DNA of 7,880 nt from Clostridiaceae bacterium (GCA_904501895.1 CAJGCX010000080.1:1-7880); one strand, 5' to 3'; shown: positions 1 to 6,869, numbered from the stretch's first letter. Program-made: numbers and translations. The notes: generated by a model not told the origin, from the letters alone.

Positions 1-39
1 AATAAAAAGATGTTAGATATCAAGAGTGAACAGAAGTAA
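1..39 (+). CDS. 3' end of an unidentified upstream gene (partial)
   Basis: The first forward frame is open from the window edge to a TAA at 37-39 and reads NKKMLDIKSEQK. The other two forward frames stop within the first 15 bases. The stop codon falls in the foot of a strong terminator-like hairpin, which is where the end of a gene would be expected. Twelve lysine-rich residues are too few to assign a family. The frame could be open by chance in AT-rich DNA, so this rests mainly on the terminator that follows. Confidence 0.4.
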   Translation, partial: NKKMLDIKSEQK

Positions 40-99
40 CCCTCCGAGTCAGTAAAAGATGTGTAAAGAAACATCGACTCCGAGGGTTATTTCTTTTTG
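34..99 (+). terminator. Rho-independent terminator of the upstream gene
   Basis: A long stem pairs 34-50 with 76-92 (core TAACCCTC with GAGGGTTA, plus GAGTC with GACTC, one C-C mismatch). An inner stem pairs GATGT (58-62) with ACATC (71-75), with an AGTAAAA bulge on the left side. The right arm runs into TTCTTTTT (91-98). A GC-rich stem followed by a T-tract directly after a stop codon is the standard intrinsic terminator form. The hairpin is longer than most, so some attenuation or mRNA-end protection role is possible but not shown. Confidence 0.75.
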
Positions 100-119
100 T
101 AATTTAACAAGTCTTATCT

Positions 120-142
120 TCGTCCACTGGGGCGATTTTTTT
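120..142 (+). terminator. Second, weaker terminator-like hairpin
   Basis: A six-pair stem TCGTCC (120-125) with GGGCGA (130-135, one T-G wobble) closes an ACTG loop and is followed directly by seven T residues (136-142). It lies between the stronger terminator and the ABC operon promoter, so it may act as a back-up that stops read-through into the transporter genes. The short stem makes this less certain. Confidence 0.45.
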
Positions 143-163
143 ATGCCTTTTTCCCTGATTTTA

Positions 164-192
164 TTGAATTATATTTTTTGTTATATTATAAT
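164..192 (+). promoter_or_regulatory. Sigma-A type promoter of the ABC transporter operon
   Basis: TTGAAT (164-169) and a perfect TATAAT (187-192) are separated by exactly 17 bases. Transcription would start near 199, giving a leader of about 33 bases. The leader carries AGGAG (220-224), seven bases before the ATG at 232. No operator-like repeat is evident in the short leader. Confidence 0.75.
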
Positions 193-231
193 TATATGAA
201 ATATTTATGAAAAACAAAAAGGAGAAAGTCT

Positions 232-2058
232 ATGAGGTGGATTAAACTTCACGAGCCGGTCAAGGTTCCCATTTTTAAAAATGTCTTATTTGCACTTAAG
301 CTTGTCTGGGAAGCAGATAAAAGACTTTTAATCGGCTATCTTGTTACAGAAATCTCAAATAAAGTGTTATCCATGTATGTTCAGAACATTTTGTTCTTAA
401 AGGTTCTTTTAAGCATAATTGATGGTAACGCTGACTTCAAAACATATTTTACATATCTTTTACTTTTCTTCAGCGTATATTTTCTTGTAAATGTTATTTC
501 TGCGTTTGCTGAAAAAACAAGGCTGATTTCTGCGAAGGTTGTGCTCAAGGAATTGAACAACAAAATCTTTGAAAAAGCAGTTCAGCTCGATGTAAGCTGT
601 TATGAAAATCCTGAATTTTACGATAAATATCAGCGTGCAACCCTTGTGCTTTCTTCAAGCTATTACGATTTACTCTGTTGGGATATTGCTGCAATTATCG
701 GTGGCATTATTGCACTTATCTGCGTTATCACAACAGTTACAGTAATTAACCCGTTATACCTCTTGTTCCTTTTGCCTGTCACATTAGTGTTTGTTGTTGA
801 AATATATAAGAGTAGAGCTGTTTACAAGCGTGACCTTGAGATGACAACAAACAACAGAATCAAGGCATATACACAGCGCACAATGTTCCTTAAAGAATAT
901 TCAAAGGATATGAGAACATCTAACATCTTCTTTGTTCTTATTGACAGATTTAAAAAGGCCATTGACGGTAACGTTCAGATTTTGAAAGACTATGGTCTTA
1001 AGCTGTTTATCTACAGCATGCTCAGTTCACTTTTCAGTGATTTTATACCTATTATCGGCACTTATGCTCTTGCAGGTTATCAGTTTATTTACACAAAGGC
1101 ACTGACTATTTCAGACTTTTCTGTTGTGCTTTCGTCAATTAATTCTGTACGTGATTCAACAATGAGTATTGCAGAAGGCTTTGATGAGCTTTCACAGATG
1201 GCACTTTATTTCCAGAATTTAAGAGATTTCTTTGATTATGAACCAAAAATCACAGATGGTGGAAAGAGTGCCGAGGAATTCGAAAGTCTTGAATTTAAAA
1301 ATGTTACATTTAAATATCCTGATACAAGCAAGGTTATTCTTAAAAACGTTTCATTTAAAATAACAAAGGGTGAAACTATCGCTATTGTGGGTATTAATGG
1401 TGCCGGTAAATCAACACTCGTTAAGCTTTTATTGAGATTTTATGACCCTGATGAGGGTGAAGTGCTTTATAATGGCATAAATGTTAAAGAGTATAACGTT
1501 GCTTCCTTACGAAATGCCTTCGCAACTGTTTTTCAGGATTATAAAAACTTTGCAGTTTCCGTTAATGAGAATATTATGTGTCACGAATGTAATGAGGAAG
1601 AGAAAAAACTTGCAGAAAAAGCACTTCGTCAGAGTGGTGTATGGAATAAAATTGCAAGTCTTCCAAAGGGTGCTGACACCGTTTTAACAAGGGAATTTGA
1701 AATTGACGGTGCAGGACTTTCAGGTGGCGAAAATCAGAAGGTTTCTGCTGCACGACTTTTTGCAAGAGATTTCCAGATTGCAATTCTCGATGAGCCAAGC
1801 TCCGCACTCGACCCTATTGCTGAATACAAAATGTATGAAAACTTAATTGAGGTAACTAAAAACAAAACAGTTATCTATATTTCACACAGACTTTCAAGTG
1901 CTGTGCTTTCTGACAGAATTTTTGTGCTTGGTAACGGTACAATTCTTGAATCAGGTAGTCATACTGAGCTTATGGCACAGAATGGTGAATACAGCAAGAT
2001 GTTCACTCTTCAGGCTTCAAGCTATAAGGGAGAAAGCGAGGTGAGTGAAAATGTTTAA
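232..2058 (+). CDS. ABC exporter half-transporter, first of a pair (TMD-NBD)
   Basis: This 608-residue protein fuses a membrane domain to an ATP-binding domain, the usual length for a bacterial exporter half. Hydrophobic segments lie near residues 31-60, 72-92, 151-171, 173-190, 258-285 and about 295-316, consistent with six helices. The nucleotide-binding domain starts near 350. It has a Walker A GINGAGKST (387-395), Q-loop Gln435, signature LSGGENQK (496-503), Walker B ending ILDE (Asp520, catalytic Glu521) and H-loop His552, so it should hydrolyse ATP. The signature ends in Glu rather than the common Gln, and the usual GERG X-loop before it is replaced by REFEIDG. The start is set by AGGAG at 220-224. 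It overlaps the next gene by 8 bases, implying translational coupling and a heterodimer. The substrate cannot be inferred: no peptide precursor, peptidase domain or drug-resistance marker lies nearby. Confidence 0.92.
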   Translation: MRWIKLHEPVKVPIFKNVLFALKLVWEADKRLLIGYLVTEISNKVLSMYVQNILFLKVLLSIIDGNADFKTYFTYLLLFFSVYFLVNVISAFAEKTRLISAKVVLKELNNKIFEKAVQLDVSCYENPEFYDKYQRATLVLSSSYYDLLCWDIAAIIGGIIALICVITTVTVINPLYLLFLLPVTLVFVVEIYKSRAVYKRDLEMTTNNRIKAYTQRTMFLKEYSKDMRTSNIFFVLIDRFKKAIDGNVQILKDYGLKLFIYSMLSSLFSDFIPIIGTYALAGYQFIYTKALTISDFSVVLSSINSVRDSTMSIAEGFDELSQMALYFQNLRDFFDYEPKITDGGKSAEEFESLEFKNVTFKYPDTSKVILKNVSFKITKGETIAIVGINGAGKSTLVKLLLRFYDPDEGEVLYNGINVKEYNVASLRNAFATVFQDYKNFAVSVNENIMCHECNEEEKKLAEKALRQSGVWNKIASLPKGADTVLTREFEIDGAGLSGGENQKVSAARLFARDFQIAILDEPSSALDPIAEYKMYENLIEVTKNKTVIYISHRLSSAVLSDRIFVLGNGTILESGSHTELMAQNGEYSKMFTLQASSYKGESEVSENV

Positions 2059-3853
2059 AAAAAATAAAAAGGACAAGACAATTCACTCAATGCCTTCTAA
2101 CATTTTCTTCTTTGTAAAAATGCTTTTCAGCGTATCTCCCCTCCTCGTTATCGGCGAATTTATGTGGGGACTTTTAATGATATTACCTAACAACCTTATA
2201 CGTGTTATCGGTGTTAAGTATATCATTGATGTTGTTACTGAAGGCAAGGACCTTGAACGAATTTTCTATGCAGTTATTGTAATTGCTCTTGTACTGATTT
2301 GTTCAACAGTTATTTCGTGGCTTTTCCGTGAATTTTATTGGAATACCGAACGAGAAAAGCTTTATTACGGACTTAATCAGATGCTTTATGACAAGGCAAG
2401 AAGCCTTGACCTCGAGTCATACGACAATCCTGAATTTTACAACAATTTCATTCTTACAATCGAGTCATCATCAGGTAATATTCAGAATCTTTTAGGTCTT
2501 GTGAGAATGTATGTTGGACACATCATTTCACTTGTAACAGTTTCATCAGTTTTATTTACAATTGACCCTTGGTGTCTTGTGATTATTATTTCTGTGATTT
2601 GCATTTTCTTACCTATCAGTAAAAGAGTCGGTACTCTTATGATGGAAAGACGAATTGACAATGCAAAATATCACAGACGTGCTGACTATTTCCAGCGCAT
2701 CTTCTATTTACAGGACTATGCAAAGGAAGTGAGAATGAACAATATCACTCCTCTGCTTATGGACAGATATAACGATGCTGCTGATGATGTTATCAATAAT
2801 CAGAAAAAGTATTGGAACAAGATTTCGGCACTTAACTGTACACAGAAGGTTGGTGTTCAGGGACTTGGATTTATGTTTGTCCTGCCACTTTATCTCGGAT
2901 ATTGTGTACTTGTAAAAGACACTCTTTCAGCTGGTGACTTTGTTGCCACATTCAATGGTGCTCATTCTGTTGCTATGTCATTCCAGTTTCTCACAATCTG
3001 GGCATTGGCTCGTTTTTCGGAGCAAGGCAAAATGATTGATAAGTATCGTGAATTCCTTAATGCTGATTTTAAGATTAAAAACGGTGGCAAAAAGGCCAAG
3101 AAAACTGAACCAAAGGAAATTCAGATTAAGAATTTGTCATTCACCTACCCTAACAACGACAAGCCTACTCTTGAGGATATAAATCTCACTATTAAGCCTT
3201 ACGAAAAAATTGCATTGGTTGGATATAACGGTGCAGGTAAAACAACACTTACAAATCTGTTATTAAGACTATACGATGCAACCGACGGCGCAATTCTTAT
3301 TGATGGCGAAAACATAAAGGATGTTACTGCAGAATCTCACCGTGACAGATTTGCAGCAGTGTTTCAGGATTTTCAGATTTTCTCCTGTAGCTTAGGAGAA
3401 AATGTTACGCTTGACATTAACCCTGATGAAGAAAGAGTATGGGATGCATTAAAGCACAGTGGCTTTAATAAGGAGCTTAAAAACGGAATCAATTCAGAGC
3501 TTTTGCGAGAATTTGATGATGATGGTGTTATGCTTTCAGGTGGTGAGGCACAGAAAACTGCCATTGCACGAGCATTCTATAAGGATTGTCCTTATGTTAT
3601 CCTTGATGAGCCAAGTGCAAACCTTGACCCTGTTGCTGAATACAATCTAAATCAGGCTATGATTGAAGCAGCAGACCAGAAAACTGTTATATTCATTTCT
3701 CACAGACTTTCAACAACCGTTAACGCAGACAGAATTTATGTTATGGAAAACGGAAAGATTATTGAAAGTGGTAGTCATCAGGAATTGATGGAGCTTGACG
3801 GTACTTATGCCTATATGTTCAATTTACAGGCAGAGAAATACAAAACAGAATAA
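2051..3853 (+). CDS. ABC exporter half-transporter, second of a pair (TMD-NBD)
   Basis: This is a 600-residue TMD-NBD protein, paralogous to its upstream partner. Both carry a tyrosine/asparagine-rich NPEFY motif near residue 127 and a REF-x3-DG stretch before the signature. I chose the ATG at 2051 over an in-frame GTG at 2045, because GAGGTGA (2038-2044) sits six bases before the ATG but abuts the GTG. Membrane segments lie near residues 28-48, 71-93, 153-172, 175-192 and 270-290, with a weaker one near 295-318. ATPase motifs are Walker A GYNGAGKTT (391-399), Gln439, LSGGEAQK (495-502), ILDE (Asp519, Glu520) and His551. Both partners keep the catalytic Glu, so this pair lacks the obvious degenerate site of many heterodimeric exporters. 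It is predicted to form one inner-membrane exporter with the upstream protein; the cargo is unknown. Confidence 0.92.
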   Translation: MFKKNKKDKTIHSMPSNIFFFVKMLFSVSPLLVIGEFMWGLLMILPNNLIRVIGVKYIIDVVTEGKDLERIFYAVIVIALVLICSTVISWLFREFYWNTEREKLYYGLNQMLYDKARSLDLESYDNPEFYNNFILTIESSSGNIQNLLGLVRMYVGHIISLVTVSSVLFTIDPWCLVIIISVICIFLPISKRVGTLMMERRIDNAKYHRRADYFQRIFYLQDYAKEVRMNNITPLLMDRYNDAADDVINNQKKYWNKISALNCTQKVGVQGLGFMFVLPLYLGYCVLVKDTLSAGDFVATFNGAHSVAMSFQFLTIWALARFSEQGKMIDKYREFLNADFKIKNGGKKAKKTEPKEIQIKNLSFTYPNNDKPTLEDINLTIKPYEKIALVGYNGAGKTTLTNLLLRLYDATDGAILIDGENIKDVTAESHRDRFAAVFQDFQIFSCSLGENVTLDINPDEERVWDALKHSGFNKELKNGINSELLREFDDDGVMLSGGEAQKTAIARAFYKDCPYVILDEPSANLDPVAEYNLNQAMIEAADQKTVIFISHRLSTTVNADRIYVMENGKIIESGSHQELMELDGTYAYMFNLQAEKYKTE

Positions 3854-3860
3854 TTTTATC

Positions 3861-3940
3861 GTAGGGGCTGGCGTCCCCGACAGCCCGTCGTTATTTTAGA
3901 GTCACACTTGCTTCGGGTCGTCGTGGACGCCGACCCCTAC
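3861..3940. repeat. BIME-like pair of inverted GTAG-headed hairpin units
   Basis: Two 27-base units face each other: 3861-3887 on the plus strand and 3914-3940 on the minus strand. Each begins GTAG, then has a six-pair stem with a ten-base loop, and ends in G. Stems are GGGCTG/CAGCCC (3865-3870 with 3881-3886) and GGGTCG/CGACCC (3915-3920 with 3931-3936). The units agree at 22 of 27 positions, and four of the five differences are paired changes that keep the stem. The whole element can also fold as one 80-base hairpin, and with the T-rich stretch after it (3941-3953) it may end the ABC operon transcript. No open frame is supported here. Confidence 0.75.
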
Positions 3941-3950
3941 AATATTTTTC

Positions 3951-3980
3951 TTTACATCATTTGTTGTTTTATGCTATAAT
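3951..3980 (+). promoter_or_regulatory. Extended -10 promoter of the GH43-like gene
   Basis: TTTACA (3951-3956) and TATAAT (3975-3980) are separated by 18 bases, and the -10 is preceded by TGC (3972-3974), giving an extended -10 element. Transcription would begin near 3987, so the leader is only about 22 bases. AAGGAG (3996-4001) in that leader lies seven bases before the ATG at 4009. The promoter begins 11 bases after the repeat element. Confidence 0.75.
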
Positions 3981-4008
3981 ATCTCAAAACAAATCAAGGA
4001 GAATGTTT

Positions 4009-5034
4009 ATGTTAAGGATTATCCGTTATATTACTGCTTTTGTTATGGTAGCATTTAATCTTTTCAATTTCCTTTTCAATGATTATGCTTACCCGGGATT
4101 ATCAAGAGAGGATGCTTATCTTTTCGTTTATTTTACAGGAAATTCCGTTGAGGAACAGAGAATCAATATGGCAATAAGCTCTGATGGTTACAGATTTCAG
4201 GCTCTCAACGACAACAAGCCTATTATTGACCAGAAGCTTGGTACAGAATGCTGTCGTGACCCATATATCCTTAAGGGACAGGACGGTTGCTATTACATAA
4301 TTGCAACTGATATGGATGCAAATCTCGGTTGGACATCAAACCATGCTCTTGTAACTTGGAAATCAGAGGATTTAATTAATTGGACAGATGAAACTGTAAT
4401 TGATATCCGTGACCTTGGTGGAGAATTCACAAACACTACTCGTGCTTGGGCACCACAGGCAATATGGGACCCTGAGGTTGAGATGTATATGGTTTACTGG
4501 GCACACTCAACTGCTGAAAACGATATTGCAGGTCATTATTACGCATATACAAAGGATTTTAAGACCTTCGAAACAGAGCCTAAACCACTTTACGGCCGTT
4601 GGGAAGAAGGTATTCAGTGTATTGATGCGGATATAGTTTACAACGAAAACAACGGTTATTATTACCTCTATTTCAAATATGACGAAACACAGCAGATTGC
4701 CTACGTTAAGTCAAAGAATCTTACAGGACCTTATGACACAGAGGAACCTGTAATTGTATCCCTTAGCGGTTTTGGTGTTGAAGGCAGTACAATGTACAAC
4801 ATCAACGGTACTGACACATGGGTTATGATTATGGATGAATACGGCACAGGTCATTTCTATACACAGCAGACGGACGACTTTGAAAACTTTAAACGAGTTA
4901 ATCGTGACATTACTGCTATGGACCACTTAAAGCCAAGACACGGTTCAGTTGTTACAATTACTGAAAAAGAGTATAAGGCACTCAAAAACGAATTCGGTGT
5001 TCAGGAAATCCCTGATAACCCAACAATTAAATAA
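4009..5034 (+). CDS. GH43-like five-bladed beta-propeller glycosidase, exported or membrane-anchored
   Basis: The open frame reaches back to a TTG at 3961, but that codon lies upstream of the -10 element. The ATG at 4009 has AAGGAG seven bases upstream, whereas the ATG at 4003 is only one base away. The 341-residue product starts with a basic stretch and a hydrophobic segment (about 4-24), which is a signal peptide or signal anchor; no lipobox cysteine is seen. The rest resembles glycoside hydrolase family 43, whose members cleave arabinose-, xylose- or galactose-containing glycans. Candidate catalytic residues are Asp84 in RDPYI, Asp206 or Asp208 in IDADIVY, and Glu258 in VEGSTMY. Other family-like patches are YLFVYFTGN (37-45), AWAPQAIWD (146-154) and PRHGSVV (309-315). 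There is no carbohydrate-binding module, and no sugar transporter or sensor lies nearby, so the substrate is open. A non-catalytic propeller is possible. Confidence 0.82.
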   Translation: MLRIIRYITAFVMVAFNLFNFLFNDYAYPGLSREDAYLFVYFTGNSVEEQRINMAISSDGYRFQALNDNKPIIDQKLGTECCRDPYILKGQDGCYYIIATDMDANLGWTSNHALVTWKSEDLINWTDETVIDIRDLGGEFTNTTRAWAPQAIWDPEVEMYMVYWAHSTAENDIAGHYYAYTKDFKTFETEPKPLYGRWEEGIQCIDADIVYNENNGYYYLYFKYDETQQIAYVKSKNLTGPYDTEEPVIVSLSGFGVEGSTMYNINGTDTWVMIMDEYGTGHFYTQQTDDFENFKRVNRDITAMDHLKPRHGSVVTITEKEYKALKNEFGVQEIPDNPTIK

Positions 5035-5036
5035 GC

Positions 5037-5078
5037 AAAAAATTAAAGGACGACTAGCGATGTCGTCCTTTTGTTTGC
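5037..5078. terminator. Bidirectional terminator between convergent genes
   Basis: AAAGGACGAC (5045-5054) pairs perfectly with GTCGTCCTTT (5062-5071) around a seven-base loop. On the plus strand the stem runs into TTTTGTTT (5069-5076) just after the GH43-like gene. On the minus strand it runs into TTTAATTTTTT (5047-5037), serving the alanyl-tRNA editing operon. Ten pairs with T-tracts on both sides is the classic form for convergent transcription units. Confidence 0.85.
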
Positions 5079-5094
5079 CTTTCTACAATGAAAA

Positions 5095-5119
5095 CGGCGG
5101 GGTCAAGACCCCGCCCTAC
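5095..5119 (-). repeat. Single GTAG-headed hairpin repeat unit
   Basis: Read on the minus strand this 25-base unit begins GTAG, then has a nine-base perfect inverted repeat (GGCGGGGTC with GACCCCGCC, TT between them), and ends in G. That head-stem-tail plan matches the two units at 3861-3940, although the stem sequence differs. It lies 7 bases past the stop of the alanyl-tRNA editing gene. Only a short GTTTTC follows the stem, so it would be a weak terminator alone and may mainly stabilise the mRNA end. Confidence 0.65.
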
Positions 5120-5126
5120 CGTAGAA

Positions 5127-6269
5127 TTATTTAAGATATTCTAATATACTTTCTTTTGTACCAATAATTTTACCCTGTGCATAGGTATCTCTACCGCCAC
5201 CTTTACCGTTAAAGGCTTTGTTAAGATTCTGTACCAATTCACGAACATTATTTTCTTTGCTTGAAACAACATAAATGAAATTATCAGCATCTGTATTTGA
5301 GAAGAGATAGCAATATTCATACTCTTCAATCAATTCATTTGAGCAATTTCGCAACTCATCATAAGAAACACCGTCAATAAATACACAGGCTGTATTTCCG
5401 TTAATGTGTTTTTCCATTTTAAGTGAAGCCATTTCTCCCATAAGCTTTTTATTTTCTGCTTTAAGAGTTGCAATTTCATTCTGCAATCTTTCAACTGAAT
5501 CTGCAATTTCGAAGCGTTTTGCAGAAAGCATATTCATAACAGCTTTGTTTGTAGCATGAAGAGTCTGATAGTCATTAAGTGCCAATGCACCACAAATCAT
5601 TTCAATTCGTGTACCCTTTTTATATGGAATGAATGAAAGAATTTTGATAATGCCGATTTCACCTGTTTTTGCAACATGAGGTGCACAGCAAGCACAAAGG
5701 TCATAGTCCTCAATTTCGATAAGACGGACACCCTCGGTAATATCAAGCTTACTGCGATAATCATAACCTGGCAGCTCCTCAGGTGTAGGATAAATTGCCT
5801 TAACACTCTTATTATCATAAATAGCCTTATTTGACTTCAATTCAACCTCTTTTATATTTTCTTCTGTTAACGGACCGTCAACATCAAGAGTAATAAGAGA
5901 ATCATTCATATGAAATCCCACATTATTGTATCCAAAAAGGCTGTGAATTACACCTGAAACAATATGCTCACCTGTGTGATTCTGCATTCTTACAAAACGA
6001 GTATTCCAATCGAGTTGGCAATTCACCTCTTCATTTTCATTGAATGGTTTATTGACCTTATGATAAATAACCTCGTTTTTAATCTGCACATCAAGGATAT
6101 CTGCTTCACCTATTTTACCCTTGTCAGCGTCCTGCCCACCACCCTCGGGGAAAAAGGCAGTTTTATCAAGGACAAGGAAATATGCACCGTCTTTTTCTTC
6201 ACAGGAAACGACAGTTGCAGAAAACTCCTTTATATATGAATCATTTTCGTAAAGTTTTATTGTTGGCAT
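5127..6269 (-). CDS. alaX: Alanyl-tRNA editing protein, AlaX type with C-terminal DHHA1 domain
   Basis: This 380-residue cytosolic protein is a stand-alone relative of the alanyl-tRNA synthetase editing domain. Such proteins hydrolyse mischarged tRNA(Ala), typically Ser-tRNA(Ala), to prevent mistranslation. The N-terminal part has the FFPEGGGQ motif (39-46) typical of the family. The zinc site is visible as HTGEH (His98, His102) and CCAPH (Cys194, His198). A likely coiled coil spans about 255-290. It is followed by a DHHA1-like domain ending in a glycine-rich GKGGGRDTYAQG (355-366), which matches the long AlaX class rather than the short one. There is no aminoacylation domain, so this is not a broken alaS. 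The start ATG has GAGGTG five bases upstream. The gene begins 19 bases after the regulator stop with no promoter between, so the two are probably co-transcribed. Confidence 0.92.
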   Translation of the reverse strand: MPTIKLYENDSYIKEFSATVVSCEEKDGAYFLVLDKTAFFPEGGGQDADKGKIGEADILDVQIKNEVIYHKVNKPFNENEEVNCQLDWNTRFVRMQNHTGEHIVSGVIHSLFGYNNVGFHMNDSLITLDVDGPLTEENIKEVELKSNKAIYDNKSVKAIYPTPEELPGYDYRSKLDITEGVRLIEIEDYDLCACCAPHVAKTGEIGIIKILSFIPYKKGTRIEMICGALALNDYQTLHATNKAVMNMLSAKRFEIADSVERLQNEIATLKAENKKLMGEMASLKMEKHINGNTACVFIDGVSYDELRNCSNELIEEYEYCYLFSNTDADNFIYVVSSKENNVRELVQNLNKAFNGKGGGRDTYAQGKIIGTKESILEYLK

Positions 6270-6288
6270 ATAAACACCTCTAAAACAA

Positions 6289-6792
6289 TTATTTTCTTTT
6301 TAATTTTTTAATTGCAATAATACCTGCTATTATAATAGCCACACCTACAACTACATAAATAATAGGAATCAACATAAATGGAAAGGCAATTGAAGTTGCT
6401 ATATGTCCCGCCATAAGAAGTGATGGCAATCCTTTAGATACAGTTAATATGCCAAATAGGATTATGGCTATGCCCACTAACACACTATGCTTTTTAAAAA
6501 AAGGAATTAGTTTATCAGGTAAAGTATCAATCCATTCAACAAATCGGTCAACTCCTGTTGTTTCTTTGTTTTTGTATAGTGGTTTATACTCATCCGCCTC
6601 ATCATCCAGTAAAAAATCAACAGTTACACCAAAACATTCAGCGAGGGCTTTTAATTTTGTAACCTCAGGCAAAGCATCACCTGTTTCCCATTTACTGACA
6701 GCCTGACGAGAAACTCCGATTTTTTCAGCAAGAGCCTCCTGCGATAATCCACATTTTTTTCGATACAAACTTATTTTTTCGCATAGTTTCAT
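6289..6792 (-). CDS. XRE-family regulator with C-terminal membrane segments
   Basis: Residues 5-62 form a Cro/C1-type helix-turn-helix: LSQEALAEKIGVSRQAVSKW (16-35) covers the HTH, with the recognition helix near 28-36. A charged linker (about 63-100) leads to hydrophobic segments at about 103-118 and 133-160; the second is long enough to be one helix or a tight pair. The tail KKLKRK is strongly basic, suggesting a cytoplasmic C-terminus. Clostridia often carry such 'HTH plus membrane tail' regulators; their signals are mostly unknown. AAAGGAG (6802-6808) lies nine bases before the ATG. The gene leads an operon with the alanyl-tRNA editing gene, and the palindrome at its -35 suggests autoregulation. 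Whether the membrane part senses anything is inference. Confidence 0.88.
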   Translation of the reverse strand: MKLCEKISLYRKKCGLSQEALAEKIGVSRQAVSKWETGDALPEVTKLKALAECFGVTVDFLLDDEADEYKPLYKNKETTGVDRFVEWIDTLPDKLIPFFKKHSVLVGIAIILFGILTVSKGLPSLLMAGHIATSIAFPFMLIPIIYVVVGVAIIIAGIIAIKKLKRK

Positions 6793-6840
6793 AAAACCAT
6801 TCTCCTTTCTTCAATATATTAGCATTAAATCTGTTACTAA

Positions 6841-6869
6841 TCTATAAAGCAAGGCTTGAAATGTGGCAA
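6841..6869 (-). promoter_or_regulatory. Promoter of the xre-alaX operon
   Basis: On the minus strand TTGCCA (6869-6864, five of six to consensus) and TATAGA (6846-6841, four of six) are separated by exactly 17 bases. Transcription would start near 6834. An alternative pair, TTGCTT (6852-6847) and TTTAAT (6829-6824), also has 17-base spacing and could be a second start. The first is favoured for its -35 match and its overlap with the palindrome. Confidence 0.6.

Noticed and set aside
40..231. Possible riboswitch or leader peptide before the ABC operon
   Set aside because: The structured part lies upstream of the promoter at 164-192, so it would not be in the ABC transcript. The true leader is only about 33 bases.
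1574..1807. Minus-strand frame within the first ABC gene
   Set aside because: It overlaps the most conserved part of the ATP-binding domain (signature and Walker B) and has no independent support.
232..3853. Bacteriocin or lantibiotic export system
   Set aside because: There is no peptidase C39 domain, no precursor with a double-glycine leader, and no modification or immunity gene nearby. Only a generic exporter can be supported.
3861..3940. CRISPR array or insertion sequence ends
   Set aside because: There are only two units, facing each other, with no regularly spaced direct repeats. No transposase frame or target duplication is visible.
4949..5134. Short plus-strand frame crossing the end of the GH43-like gene
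   Set aside because: It runs through the bidirectional terminator and the repeat hairpin, which makes a coding role implausible.
5964..6239. A 91-codon plus-strand open frame
   Set aside because: It lies entirely inside and opposite the well-supported alanyl-tRNA editing gene, has no ribosome binding site I can see, and shows no recognisable motif.
6449..6706. An 85-codon plus-strand open frame
   Set aside because: It is antisense to the HTH and linker part of the XRE regulator, whose family motifs are clear.
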